From assembly GCA_019636275.1 (NCBI GenBank), contig JAHBXY010000045.1, positions 1 to 57,310 of the forward strand: 57,310 bases of DNA, written 5' to 3'. The position numbers and the translations under genes were made by a program. The DNA comes from Planctomycetota bacterium (GTDB lineage: Bacteria > Planctomycetota > J058). Every line of letters starts with the position of its first letter. The first letter of the stretch is position 1. The notes beneath the pieces are model-generated. The model saw only the letters and a list, made by a program, of their open reading frames with translations, searched no databases and had not been told where the DNA came from. Below are positions 36,134 through 44,315 of the stretch, piece after piece.

Positions 36134-36243
36134 AGGCCGACGCCCTGGCCGGAGGGAGGCCTCCTCGCCGCGGTCGGCAGCCCCACCTGGAGGGCAGGAC
36201 ACTGCCGGCTGCGCCCTCGACCTGCGGCGGCCGCCAGGCCAGG

Positions 36244-36272
36244 TTGGGCTGGTCGGCGTTCGGAGATATAGG
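36244..36272 (+). promoter_or_regulatory. Promoter of the small membrane-protein gene
   Basis: TTGGGC (36244-36249) and TATAGG (36267-36272) are exactly 17 bases apart. The -10 is eight bases before GTG 36281, so the transcript should be leaderless. Confidence 0.55.
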
Positions 36273-36280
36273 TTGGGGTC

Positions 36281-36907
36281 GTGCTACTGCCACGAACGGG
36301 GGCCGGTGTTCTCGCTGCCGTGATCGGCGTCGCCGTGCTCGGTTCACTCGGGACGGCGCGACTCAGCGGCGCGGACCCCTGGGTGGTGGCACTCGGCCTG
36401 ATCACGGTCGCCGGCTTCGGCTGCTTCAGGACCGCCTGGGACAGCCGCCGTGACGAGGATATGGTCCTCGAAGTGTTGAGAGCAGGCTTCGTCACGGCGC
36501 CGATCGCGCTCGTGCTCGTCAAGTCCCTGCAGGCCTTCGCCCAGCGAGTCACGCCGCAGCATGGTTGGTCAGCGCTGATCGTCCTCTCCTGCTTCGCCGC
36601 CTCGGTCTCATGGCGCTTGACGCGGCCTGCGCGAGGCGCCGCGAACGCAGCCCCCAGGCCCCTGCCGTTCGGCCTTGGACCCGACGAGCGCCCCATCAGG
36701 GTTCGAGGACGAATGCGGTTCGGCGCAGGAGTCGGCCTGACCTTCATCGCCGCGCTCGTGTGGCTCTGGGCGCACGACGCCGCTCATCCGGAGCGGCAGG
36801 CCGCCGGAGTCCTCCTGCGCTACCTCGTGCCTGGCGGACTGGGCCTGCTCGGCATGGCGCTGCTCTGGAGCACGCTCCTGGTCGAGGACGAAGGGGCCGG
36901 ACGCTGA
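36281..36907 (+). CDS. Small multi-pass membrane protein of unknown function
   Basis: This 208-residue protein has four or five predicted membrane helices: 'GVLAAVIGVAVLGSLGTARL', 'WVVALGLITVAGFGCF', 'FVTAPIALVLVKSLQAF', 'FGAGVGLTFIAALVWLWA' and 'YLVPGGLGLLGMALLWS'. A polar cytoplasmic or periplasmic loop lies in the middle. No family was recognised. Its base composition is visibly lower in GC and its codon use less biased than in neighbouring genes, which may indicate acquisition from elsewhere. It has its own TTGGGC-N17-TATAGG promoter and no ribosome-binding site. The rhodanese gene with a separate -10 box follows 44 bases later. Confidence 0.65.
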   Translation: MLLPRTGAGVLAAVIGVAVLGSLGTARLSGADPWVVALGLITVAGFGCFRTAWDSRRDEDMVLEVLRAGFVTAPIALVLVKSLQAFAQRVTPQHGWSALIVLSCFAASVSWRLTRPARGAANAAPRPLPFGLGPDERPIRVRGRMRFGAGVGLTFIAALVWLWAHDAAHPERQAAGVLLRYLVPGGLGLLGMALLWSTLLVEDEGAGR

Positions 36908-36936
36908 TCGACCCTCGGCTGGCCCTTCAGCCCGGT

Positions 36937-36942
36937 TACGAT
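36937..36942 (+). promoter_or_regulatory. Candidate -10 box of the rhodanese-Ktr operon
   Basis: TACGAT lies nine bases before ATG 36952, again predicting a leader of only two or three bases. No clear -35 box is present. Confidence 0.4.
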
Positions 36943-36951
36943 CCGCTCCCC

Positions 36952-37263
36952 ATGACCCCCACCGAGCTCCAGCGCGCGCTCGCGCAGCCCGAGCCGCCCG
37001 TCGTCCTCGACGTGCGCCAGCCCGAGGAGCTGGCCCTGGCCCGCCTCGAGGGCGTCCTGCACGTGCCCATGGGAGAGATCCCGGGGCGCGTCGACGACCT
37101 GCCGCGCGACCGGCCGCTCGTGGTCATGTGCCACCACGGCGTGCGCAGCGCCCACGTGGTCGCCTTCCTGCGCCAGGCGCACGGCTTCGAGCAGGTCGAG
37201 AACCTCGAGGGCGGGATCGACGCCTGGTCCTGCGACGTCGACCCGGGCGTCCCGCGGTACTGA
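36952..37263 (+). CDS. Rhodanese-like sulfurtransferase domain protein
   Basis: This 103-residue single rhodanese domain contains 'VVLDVRQPEELALARLEGVL' and 'HVPMGEIPGRVDDLP', the active-site loop C-H-H-G-V-R-S with the catalytic Cys near residue 61, and the final 'LEGGIDAWSCDVDPGVPRY'. Such proteins transfer sulfur from persulfides to thiols or cyanide; the cellular partner is unknown. Here it is the first gene before ktrB, whose GTG directly follows its stop. That linkage to a potassium uptake operon has no obvious functional explanation. It is cytosolic. Confidence 0.9.
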   Translation: MTPTELQRALAQPEPPVVLDVRQPEELALARLEGVLHVPMGEIPGRVDDLPRDRPLVVMCHHGVRSAHVVAFLRQAHGFEQVENLEGGIDAWSCDVDPGVPRY

Positions 37264-39309
37264 GTGGCCCTCCGCCGCGCCCGGAGCGCCCGCAAGCTCG
37301 AGGCGACGCGCATCGCCGGCGCGGCCCTGCTGTGCGTGCTGGCGCAGTTCGCCGTGGCCATGCCGCAGGGGCACTTCGGGCCGCCCGACGTGATCACCCC
37401 CGCCGGGGCGGCGTACTCCGCCCTCGCCGTCGCCCTGGGCGCCGTCGGCGCCTGGGCGCACCTGCGCGGCCGCGCCTGGGCGCACGGCTTCGCGCTGCTC
37501 TTCTACTCGGCGAGCATCGGCGCGTTCCTGCCGGCGCTCGAGTCCGACCCCGTGCGCGCGGCGGCGCTCGTGGGCTGGCTGCTCCTGGGCGTCGCGCGCC
37601 AGCTCTTCCCGCCGGCCGGCGACGAGGCCGTGCCCGACGACCCGGCAGCCGCCTGGCGCGCGGCCTGGGGGGCGGCGACGACGCAGCTCATCCTCGTCAC
37701 GCTCGTGGCCACGGCCAGCGTCGTCGGCTTCCGCCTCAGCGCGAGGCCGCTGGCGCAGGGCGTGTGCCTGGCCCTGAACCTGGGCTGCCTCGCCCTCGCG
37801 GGCCCGCTCCTCCTGCGCCTGCGCCCGACGCGCAAGGCGCTGGTCGGGGCGGCGATCGCCCCGTGGGCCCTGGCCCTCGTCCTGGCCCTGCTCGGGCAGC
37901 CCGGGCCCGCGTTCACGGCGATCGGCGCCGCGCAGGTGGTCACCCTGGGCCTGATCTGGGCCGGCGAGCGGGTCACGGACGAGGTGCTGGGCTACTTCTA
38001 CGAGCACCCGGCGCTGCTCACCTGCGCCAGCTTCGCCGGGCTGATCCTGCTCGGCACGCTGCTCCTCTCCTTCCCCGCGTCCGCCGCCGCGGGCGCGCGG
38101 ATCGACCCGCTCGACGCCCTGTTCACGGCCACGAGCGCCGCCTGCGTCACCGGCCTCGTCGTGCTCGACACCCCGGCCGCCTTCTCCGGCTGGGGCCACG
38201 CCGTGCTGCTCCTGCTGATCCAGGCGGGCGGGCTGAACATCATGGTCCTGTCGACCTTCGCCGCCCTGGCCCTCGGCCGGCGCCTGGGCCTGCGCGGCGA
38301 GCTGGCCCTGGGGCAGGTGCTCGATCTGCCGGTCCACCGCACCGCCACGCAGCTGGCCGTGTTCATCGTCGTGTCGACGCTGGCGATCGAGGCGGTCGGC
38401 GCCCTGCTCCTGGGCCTGTGGTTCGCGGCCGACGGGGCGCCCGGGCTCGAGGCCGCCTGGCTGGGGCTGTTCCACGCCGTGTCGGCGTTCTGCAACGCGG
38501 GCTTCGCCCTGCGCAGCGACAGCCTCGTGGGCCTCCAGCGCGACCCGTTCGCCCTGGGCGTCGTGGGCGCCCTCGTCGTCCTGGGCGGGCTCGGGTTCAG
38601 CGTCATGGCGACCGCCTGGCTGCGCCTCCGCGGCGAGCGCGTCCCGCCGTCGCTCCAGGTGCGCCTAGTGCTGGCCGTCTCGACGGGGCTGCTCGCGCTC
38701 GGCGCCGGGGCGTTCCTGCTCCTCGAGTGGGACGCCTCGCTGGCGGGGCTGGGGACGCTCGACAAGCTGACGAACGCGCTGTTCCAGAGCGCCATCGCCC
38801 GCACGGCGGGGTTCAACTCGGTCGACCTGGGCGGCCTCGAGCGCTCGACGCTGCTCGTCGTGTGCGCGCTCATGGTGATCGGCGCCTCGCCCGGGAGCAC
38901 CGGCGGCGGGATCAAGACGACGACCTTCGCCGTGCTCGTGGGCACGGTGCTCTCGGCCGTGCGCGGCGGGGCGCCGATCGTCCTCTTCGGGCGCACGATC
39001 CCCGTGGCGCTCGCCTACCGCAGCGCCGCCGTGTTCCTGGCCACGGCGGCCGCCGGCTTCGCCGGCCTCCTGGCGCTGCTCGTCACCCAGCCGCTGCCGT
39101 TCGAGCAGCTCCTGTTCGAGGTGTGCAGCGCCCTGGGCACCGTGGGCCTGTCCGTCGGCGCCACGGGCGCGCTCGACGGACCGGGCAAGCTCGTGGTGAT
39201 CGCCCTCATGTTCGCGGGGCGCGTCGGCCCGCTCACGCTCGTGCTGCTCCTCGGCCGCCCGGCGCAGGCGCGGGTGGGGTACCCCGACGCCAGGCTGATG
39301 ATCGGATGA
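37264..39309 (+). CDS. TrkH/KtrB-family potassium transporter with N-terminal membrane extension
   Basis: This 681-residue inner-membrane protein has a C-terminal half (about 250-681) of the TrkH/KtrB K+ transporter fold. Four pore repeats have filter-region sequences 'TSAACVTGLVVLDT', 'HAVSAFCNAGFALRS', 'ARTAGFNSVDL' and 'SALGTVGLSVGAT'. The N-terminal 240 residues hold about seven extra hydrophobic helices not found in standard KtrB. The partner RCK subunit is encoded directly downstream (ktrA-like), so this is the pore subunit of a two-component K+ uptake system. GTG 37264 starts right after the rhodanese stop. Confidence 0.9.
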   Translation: MALRRARSARKLEATRIAGAALLCVLAQFAVAMPQGHFGPPDVITPAGAAYSALAVALGAVGAWAHLRGRAWAHGFALLFYSASIGAFLPALESDPVRAAALVGWLLLGVARQLFPPAGDEAVPDDPAAAWRAAWGAATTQLILVTLVATASVVGFRLSARPLAQGVCLALNLGCLALAGPLLLRLRPTRKALVGAAIAPWALALVLALLGQPGPAFTAIGAAQVVTLGLIWAGERVTDEVLGYFYEHPALLTCASFAGLILLGTLLLSFPASAAAGARIDPLDALFTATSAACVTGLVVLDTPAAFSGWGHAVLLLLIQAGGLNIMVLSTFAALALGRRLGLRGELALGQVLDLPVHRTATQLAVFIVVSTLAIEAVGALLLGLWFAADGAPGLEAAWLGLFHAVSAFCNAGFALRSDSLVGLQRDPFALGVVGALVVLGGLGFSVMATAWLRLRGERVPPSLQVRLVLAVSTGLLALGAGAFLLLEWDASLAGLGTLDKLTNALFQSAIARTAGFNSVDLGGLERSTLLVVCALMVIGASPGSTGGGIKTTTFAVLVGTVLSAVRGGAPIVLFGRTIPVALAYRSAAVFLATAAAGFAGLLALLVTQPLPFEQLLFEVCSALGTVGLSVGATGALDGPGKLVVIALMFAGRVGPLTLVLLLGRPAQARVGYPDARLMIG

Positions 39310-39313
39310 CCGC

Positions 39314-39970
39314 ATGATCGGCGAGTACGTGGTGATCGGGCTGGGCCGCTTCGGCTGGGCCGTGGCGACGACCCTGGCCCGCCAGGACCAGTCGGTGCTG
39401 GCCGTCGACACCGACCCGGCCAAGGTGCAGGCGATCTCCGTCGAGGTCGCGGCGGCGGTCACGTGCGACACGACCGACGAGGCGGCGATCGGCGAGCTGC
39501 ACCTCGAGCGCGCGACCTGCGTCGTGGTGGCGATCGGCGTCGAGCACAAGGACGCGTCGATCCTGACCACGGCGCTCCTGCGGCAGGCCGGGGTGCCGCG
39601 GATCATCGGCCGCGCGACCAACGACCTGCACGGCCGCGTCCTCCTGGCCGTCGGGGCGCACGAGATCGTGAACCCCGAGAAGGAGATGGGCGACCGGATC
39701 GCCCGGCGCCTGGCGCGGCCCAGCCTGATCGAGCAGATCCCGCTCGGCGACGGCGCCGACCTCGCCGAGCTCGAGGCGCCGGAGGCCTTCGTCGGGCGGA
39801 CGCTCGTGGAGCTCGACGTGCGGCGGCGCTTCGACGCCTCGGTCGTGGCGATCCGGCGCGGCGGCAAGGTCCACAGCTACGTCCTGGGCATGGGCCCGCT
39901 CGAGGCGGGCGACGTGCTCGTCGTGATCGGCGCGCCGGCCGCCTTGAGCCGGCTCGCGGCGCTGGCATGA
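39314..39970 (+). CDS. KtrA/TrkA RCK-domain potassium uptake regulator
   Basis: This 218-residue cytosolic regulatory subunit has an RCK_N Rossmann domain with G-L-G-R-F-G near residues 9-14 and an acidic residue after beta-2 ('VLAVDTDPAKVQ') for NAD(H) or ATP binding. An RCK_C domain begins near 140 ('GDGADLAELEAPEAFVGRTL') and ends 'GDVLVVIGAPAAL'. RCK octamers gate KtrB in response to nucleotides. It lies four bases after the TrkH/KtrB gene, and its stop overlaps the ATG of the HAMP protein. Confidence 0.93.
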   Translation: MIGEYVVIGLGRFGWAVATTLARQDQSVLAVDTDPAKVQAISVEVAAAVTCDTTDEAAIGELHLERATCVVVAIGVEHKDASILTTALLRQAGVPRIIGRATNDLHGRVLLAVGAHEIVNPEKEMGDRIARRLARPSLIEQIPLGDGADLAELEAPEAFVGRTLVELDVRRRFDASVVAIRRGGKVHSYVLGMGPLEAGDVLVVIGAPAALSRLAALA

Positions 39971-41013
39971 CGCTCCGCACCCGCCTGCTCCTCGGCTACG
40001 GCTACCTCGTGGCGCTGCTCCTGGCGACCGCCACGGTCTCGGCCCTGGGGCTGCAGCGCTTCGGCCGCAGCCTCGACCGCATCCTCCTGGAGGACGTGCA
40101 TCGGGTCGAGGCCGCCCTGGTCATCCTCCGCGCGCTCGACGCGCACGCCGCGGCGGCCGCGGCCCTGCGCCGGGGCGAGCGCGACGCGGCGGCGGCGCTG
40201 GGCGCCGCCCACCAGGAGCTCGAGCGGGCGCGGGCGATCGTCGTCGCGCGCGCCCGGGGGCCCGAGGAGCTCGAGCGCGCGGCGGGGCTCGAGCGCGAGG
40301 CCGCCGCCCTGCGGGCGGCGCGCGACCGCCTGCGCGCGGCGAGCGCGCCGGGCGCCGAGGACGAGCTCGAGCTGCGCCGGCGCGTCGACGCCGTGCGCCG
40401 GCAGGCGCTGCTGCTCCTCGAGCACGACACGCGCGAGATGCAGCGGGCCGAGGCCACGGCCCGCCGGCAGGCCCAGGGGTTCGCCCTCGGGCTGGCGGCC
40501 CTGGCCGTCGTGGCGCTCCTCTCGCTCGGCTTCCTCTCGCGCGCCCTGCAGCGGGGCGTCCTCGCCCGCCTCGACGAGCTGAAGGCGCTCGGCGACGCGG
40601 TCGCCGCCGGCGACCGGGGCAGGCGCCTGCGCGGGCGCCACGACGATGAGCTGGGGCTGCTCGCGCGCCACCTCAACGCCGCGCTCGACCATCAGGAGGC
40701 GCAGGAGGCCCGCACGGAGGGGCGGCTCAACCAGCAGGCGCAGCTCCTGCTCGGGCTCGTCGGCGCGCGCCCCGAGCCGACCGCCCTGGTCGGCCTCGAC
40801 GGCGCCGTGATCGCCTCGACGCTCCCGGCCGCCGGCGACGCGCGAGTGGCCTCGTTCGCGGAGCGTATCCGCGACGAGCGGCAGGTCGCCGCCCCGGGCG
40901 CCGTGCGCCGGGTGGCCGACGTCGACGGCGGGGGCGGGCTGACGCTCGAGCTCCTGGCCCACCGCGGCCGGCCGGTCGGCTGGCTGGTCACGCTCGACGC
41001 GCCGGCGGCCTGA
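39967..41013 (+). CDS. Two-pass membrane sensor with HAMP domain, no output domain
   Basis: This 348-residue protein has an N-terminal membrane helix (LLLGYGYLVALLLATATVSA) and a helical four-helix-bundle-like periplasmic region of about 150 residues rich in Ala, Arg and Glu. A second helix (GLAALAVVALLSLGFL) and a HAMP segment follow near 190-240 ('RLDELKALGDAVAAGD'), then a PAS-like cytosolic C-terminus ('EPTALVGLDGAVIASTLPAA'). It resembles a sensor kinase without DHp and ATPase domains. ATG 39967 overlaps the ktrA-like stop, so it may sense something relevant to K+ uptake and signal by contact. This is inference from position. Confidence 0.75.
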   Translation: MTLRTRLLLGYGYLVALLLATATVSALGLQRFGRSLDRILLEDVHRVEAALVILRALDAHAAAAAALRRGERDAAAALGAAHQELERARAIVVARARGPEELERAAGLEREAAALRAARDRLRAASAPGAEDELELRRRVDAVRRQALLLLEHDTREMQRAEATARRQAQGFALGLAALAVVALLSLGFLSRALQRGVLARLDELKALGDAVAAGDRGRRLRGRHDDELGLLARHLNAALDHQEAQEARTEGRLNQQAQLLLGLVGARPEPTALVGLDGAVIASTLPAAGDARVASFAERIRDERQVAAPGAVRRVADVDGGGGLTLELLAHRGRPVGWLVTLDAPAA

Positions 41014-41027
41014 CCGGGCTCACACCG

Positions 41028-42146
41028 TCACTCGCCCAGGGCGATCTCCAGGCCCGGCAGGCCGGCGGCCGCCTGGCGCGTGGGGCGGGCGGCGCTCGGG
41101 TGCACCGGCCGCACGGCCTGCGTCCCGTCGAAGAGGTCGTCGACGACGCGGTAGCGGCGCGACAGGTCCAGCTCGAGGTAGCGCTTGAGCGAGGTGTCGA
41201 ACGCCCCGAACGAGGAGCACAGCACGACCTGGTGGCGCCCGATCAGCCCGACGCCGTCACGGAAGGCGCAGCCCTCGAGCGGCGCCCGGCGCTCGAAGTC
41301 GACCAGGTAGGGGTGCGGCGTGTGCCCGGTCACGAGCACCCCGCCGTCGAAGGCGTCGAGGAACGCGCGCAGGTCGGTGAGCGAGTAGTCGCCGTTGCGG
41401 AAGCGGTTGTTGAGGAGCTGGTGGTAGGCCGAGCCGTAGTAGGCCTCCGGCGCGGCCGTGCGCATCCAGTCGCGGTCGCAGCGGTCGACCTCGCGGCGCA
41501 GGGCGGCCGGGCGCACGCCTGCCATGCGCGGCGGGCCGGCGTGCGTGACGACGACGCCCGACCCCTCGACGTGCGCGACGACCGGGCAGCCGTCGAGGAA
41601 CTCGAGGTGCTCGGGACGCACCCGGCGCACCATGTCGTAGGGGCCGATGTTGTTGTTGAACACCGCCTCGCCGTAGGCCTCGCGGTAGTACTCGAAGTAG
41701 GCGTCGATCTCCGCCCCGGTCACCGCGGGGACGAAGCCCGGCGCCGGCATGGGCCCCCCGCGCCGGCCTGCGTGCCAGCGGGCGACCTCGCGGCAGATGC
41801 GCAGGACGTGGAAGTCGTGGTTGCCCTCGAGGTAGACGATCCGCTCGCCGCGCGGGCCCAGGTCGCGCCGGGCTCGCACGAGGTCGTCGAGGATGCTCAC
41901 GTCCCCGTCCTCGGGCACGGTCGGGTCGACCGCGCGGTGGCGCGTCACGTCGGGCGCGTCGCCCGTGACCAGCAGCCACAGGTCCTCGCCGTCCGCGATG
42001 CGCTCGAGGACGCGCGACGCGGCGAGGAAGGCCGTCCAGTCGCCGTGGTGGCCGTGAAGGTCCGAGAGGACGATCGCGCGGCCGCGCGCGGGGAGCGCGC
42101 GGGTCCGGGAAGGTCCAGGGCGGCGCCACAGGTCCCCGAGTCCCAC
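41028..42146 (-). CDS. Calcineurin-like metallophosphoesterase
   Basis: This 372-residue protein carries the five metallophosphoesterase motifs: D-L-H-G-H-H-G-D-W near 35, T-G-D-A-P-D near 65, G-N-H-D-F near 118, a T-H-A-G motif near 215, and G-H-T-P-H-P near 280. It is most like PPP-type or Ap4A-hydrolase-type enzymes and probably cleaves a phosphoester with two metal ions in the cytosol. With several Ser/Thr kinases in the window, a protein-phosphatase role is possible but unproven. GTG 42146 lies seven bases after a TACGAT box. It is convergent with the HAMP gene. Confidence 0.88.
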   Translation of the reverse strand: MGLGDLWRRPGPSRTRALPARGRAIVLSDLHGHHGDWTAFLAASRVLERIADGEDLWLLVTGDAPDVTRHRAVDPTVPEDGDVSILDDLVRARRDLGPRGERIVYLEGNHDFHVLRICREVARWHAGRRGGPMPAPGFVPAVTGAEIDAYFEYYREAYGEAVFNNNIGPYDMVRRVRPEHLEFLDGCPVVAHVEGSGVVVTHAGPPRMAGVRPAALRREVDRCDRDWMRTAAPEAYYGSAYHQLLNNRFRNGDYSLTDLRAFLDAFDGGVLVTGHTPHPYLVDFERRAPLEGCAFRDGVGLIGRHQVVLCSSFGAFDTSLKRYLELDLSRRYRVVDDLFDGTQAVRPVHPSAARPTRQAAAGLPGLEIALGE

Positions 42147-42153
42147 GGGGATG

Positions 42154-42159
42154 ATCGTA
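42154..42159 (-). promoter_or_regulatory. Candidate -10 box of the metallophosphoesterase gene
   Basis: On the minus strand TACGAT lies seven bases before GTG 42146, predicting a leaderless transcript. The rest of the gap to 42355 shows nothing else. Confidence 0.4.
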
Positions 42160-42355
42160 AGCGGCGGGGGGCCGGCCGTGCCACCCGGCGCCCGGGGCTC
42201 CCCCGGGGACCTCCCCGCGGGGTCCCCCGGTGCTCGGTCGGGGTGGTCCGCCGGGGGGCCGCTCGGCCGCCCGGATCCTACGCCCGTGTTGCACACGACA
42301 CGCCCCACCACGGGTGGAACGCAGCGGCAAGCGAGGCGAGGCCGCAGCCGTCGGA

Positions 42356-43459
42356 TCAGCCTCTTCCCAGGACGATGGCGGCGAGCCCGCCGCGCCCGCG
42401 GACCTTCGTCTTCTGGAAGATCGTCTTGAGGTGCCACTTCACCGTGTCGACGCCGACGCCGAGGCGCTCGGCGATGTCGCGGTTGCGCAGGCCCTCGATC
42501 GCCAGCGCGGCCACCTGCCGCTCGCGCGTGGTGAGCCGCGCCTCGCGCACGAGGCGCTCGAAGCGCGAGTCGGCCACCTCGTGCGCCAGGAGCGCCAGGG
42601 CGGCGACGCCGCTGCGGCCGTCCATGGCCACGAGGCGGGCCGGCACGGGGCCGGCGCCGTCCGCCTGCACGACGCGGTCGACGACCACGCCCGGCGCGGG
42701 CCGCTCGACGATGAAACCGCTCACCTCGGCGGCGAGGCGCTCGAGCGTCCCGGACGCCAGGAGCGGGCCGGCGCCGAGGTCGTCGTGGACCACCCGGCCG
42801 TCGGCGTCGAAGGCGACCCCGTGGACGCTCCCGGGGGTGGCGCCGCCGGCGCCGAGGTGCGTGGCGAGCATCCGCCGCAGCACGGCGGCGCTGGCGGCGC
42901 GCGCCAGGTCGGGGGCGCACAGCCCCATGAGCGCGCGCTCCTCCTCGCTGAAGTCGGGCTGGTCGGGCCCGCGGTGCAGGGCGAAAGCGAACACGGCGCC
43001 GTCCGGCATGCGGTGCACCGTGAGCATGACGTGGCGGATCCCCAGCGCGGCGAGGAACTCGGCCGTGAACGCGTCCTGCCCGTAGCGCCGGCCCGCGTCG
43101 GTGTCGCTGAGCAGCGCGGGCCGTCCGCTCGCCTCGGCGTAGACCGGGCGCATGGGGTCGAGCGTCAGGTAGCGCTCGGCGTAGGGATGCACGACGCCGA
43201 CGCTGTTGCCGAAGAACCAGGCCGGCTCGGCGGCGAGCTTCGCCGGCGCGTCGGCCTCGAGCACCGACGCCGACGCGCGCGCGTGCGGCACCAGCCGCTG
43301 CACCAGCGGCACGAGCGCCGCCATGCGCTCCTGGAAGGTCGCGCCGACGCTCGCGGCGCGACCGATCTCCAGGAGCACCTGGAGCTGCTGCAGCGAGACC
43401 TTGACGTCGTCCAACGAGCCCTCGATCGGGTGTCGAACTGTAGCGGCAGGGAAACGCAC
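42356..43459 (-). CDS. LuxR-type transcriptional regulator with GAF-like sensor
   Basis: This 367-residue regulator has an N-terminal sensor of about 180 residues (autoinducer- or GAF-like, with 'DAGRRYGQDAFTAEFLAALG' and 'HVMLTVHRMPDGAVFAFALH'). A variable middle leads to a C-terminal LuxR/FixJ HTH near 300-360 ('LTTRERQVAALAIEGLRNRD', 'VGVDTVKWHLKTIFQKT'). It binds DNA through the HTH; the ligand is unknown. GTG 43459 lies six bases after the stop of the upstream gene on the same strand, so the two form an operon. No LuxI homolog is present in the window. Confidence 0.88.
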   Translation of the reverse strand: MRFPAATVRHPIEGSLDDVKVSLQQLQVLLEIGRAASVGATFQERMAALVPLVQRLVPHARASASVLEADAPAKLAAEPAWFFGNSVGVVHPYAERYLTLDPMRPVYAEASGRPALLSDTDAGRRYGQDAFTAEFLAALGIRHVMLTVHRMPDGAVFAFALHRGPDQPDFSEEERALMGLCAPDLARAASAAVLRRMLATHLGAGGATPGSVHGVAFDADGRVVHDDLGAGPLLASGTLERLAAEVSGFIVERPAPGVVVDRVVQADGAGPVPARLVAMDGRSGVAALALLAHEVADSRFERLVREARLTTRERQVAALAIEGLRNRDIAERLGVGVDTVKWHLKTIFQKTKVRGRGGLAAIVLGRG

Positions 43460-43465
43460 AGGAAA

Positions 43466-44254
43466 CTACTCCGAGGGGTGGTCCAGGCGACCACCCAGGT
43501 TCACGTCCGGTGCCTCGTGATCCGCCTGATCCACCTCGGGCGTCACTCCGGGCGGAGGGGGCGCCCCGTGAGACGACTCGCCACACGGGAGGCAAGCTGC
43601 CCCGCTGGCGCGCCCCAGCGAACGCCGGGTCCTGGCCCTGTTCACCTGCATCTGCGCCAGGCGACCGAACTCCGGGTGATCGCGCAGCGCGTCAGCGAGG
43701 CGCTCCGCCTCCTCGACCGCGCCGCGCTGCACCGCCTGCTTCAACCGCACGTAAGCGTCGAACGCCTCCTGGCGCGACGCCATTCCGGCGGCCGCCGGCG
43801 CCGGCCCGCGGCGTTGAGCCTTTTGCACCAACAGGAGGCCGAGCCGCTCGTAGGGCCCGCCCACGAGCTCGCGCTGGAGCGCGCGGCACGCCTCGACCTG
43901 CCCGTCCGCCGCGAGTCGCTTCATCGTCACCAGCCGTGCGAATTGCCGCGCCTCGTCCCCGGTGATCGTCGGCGCCACCTCCGCGGTGGCCCCGGCGCTC
44001 CCGGTCAGCGCGCGCGCCTGCTCGGACGTGAGCCAACCTCGTGCCACGCACAGCTCGGCGACGCCGCCGGCCTCAACTGCCAGCAGGACCTCATCCCCCT
44101 GCGCCTGGGTGAGGAGGCCGCTGCGCACGGCGATGCGGCAGAACAGCACGTCGCCCTCGAGCGACGAGGGGAGCGACGAGGGCGCGGCGTCCGCAGGCGT
44201 TGGCGCCGCGCCCTCGCGCTCCGGCTCGAGACCTTCTCCGCCGCGCTCCGCCAC
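43466..44254 (-). CDS. Protein of unknown function with MshEN-like helical repeats
   Basis: This 262-residue soluble protein contains two short helical repeats of the kind seen in signalling and type II secretion N-terminal domains: 'AVRSGLLTQAQGDEVLLAVE' and 'CVARGWLTSEQARALTG'. A third, diverged 'YERLGLLLVQKAQRRGP' and a helix with 'FDAYVRLKQAVQRGAVEEAE' follow. The C-terminus is Pro/Gly-rich. No enzyme motif is seen. GTG 44254 lies eight bases after a TAGGAT box. It is followed within six bases by the LuxR-type regulator, so it may modulate or be regulated by it; this is a positional inference. Confidence 0.7.
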   Translation of the reverse strand: MAERGGEGLEPEREGAAPTPADAAPSSLPSSLEGDVLFCRIAVRSGLLTQAQGDEVLLAVEAGGVAELCVARGWLTSEQARALTGSAGATAEVAPTITGDEARQFARLVTMKRLAADGQVEACRALQRELVGGPYERLGLLLVQKAQRRGPAPAAAGMASRQEAFDAYVRLKQAVQRGAVEEAERLADALRDHPEFGRLAQMQVNRARTRRSLGRASGAACLPCGESSHGAPPPPGVTPEVDQADHEAPDVNLGGRLDHPSE

Positions 44255-44262
44255 GTGGCGCG

Positions 44263-44268
44263 ATCCTA
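44263..44268 (-). promoter_or_regulatory. Candidate -10 box of the MshEN-like/LuxR operon
   Basis: TAGGAT on the minus strand (in TTAGGATCG) lies eight bases before GTG 44254; a leaderless transcript is predicted. Confidence 0.4.
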
Positions 44269-44315
44269 ATCGGGCGCGGCGCGCCGTGCTCGTCGGCGGC
44301 TCGGCAGGTGGCGGC

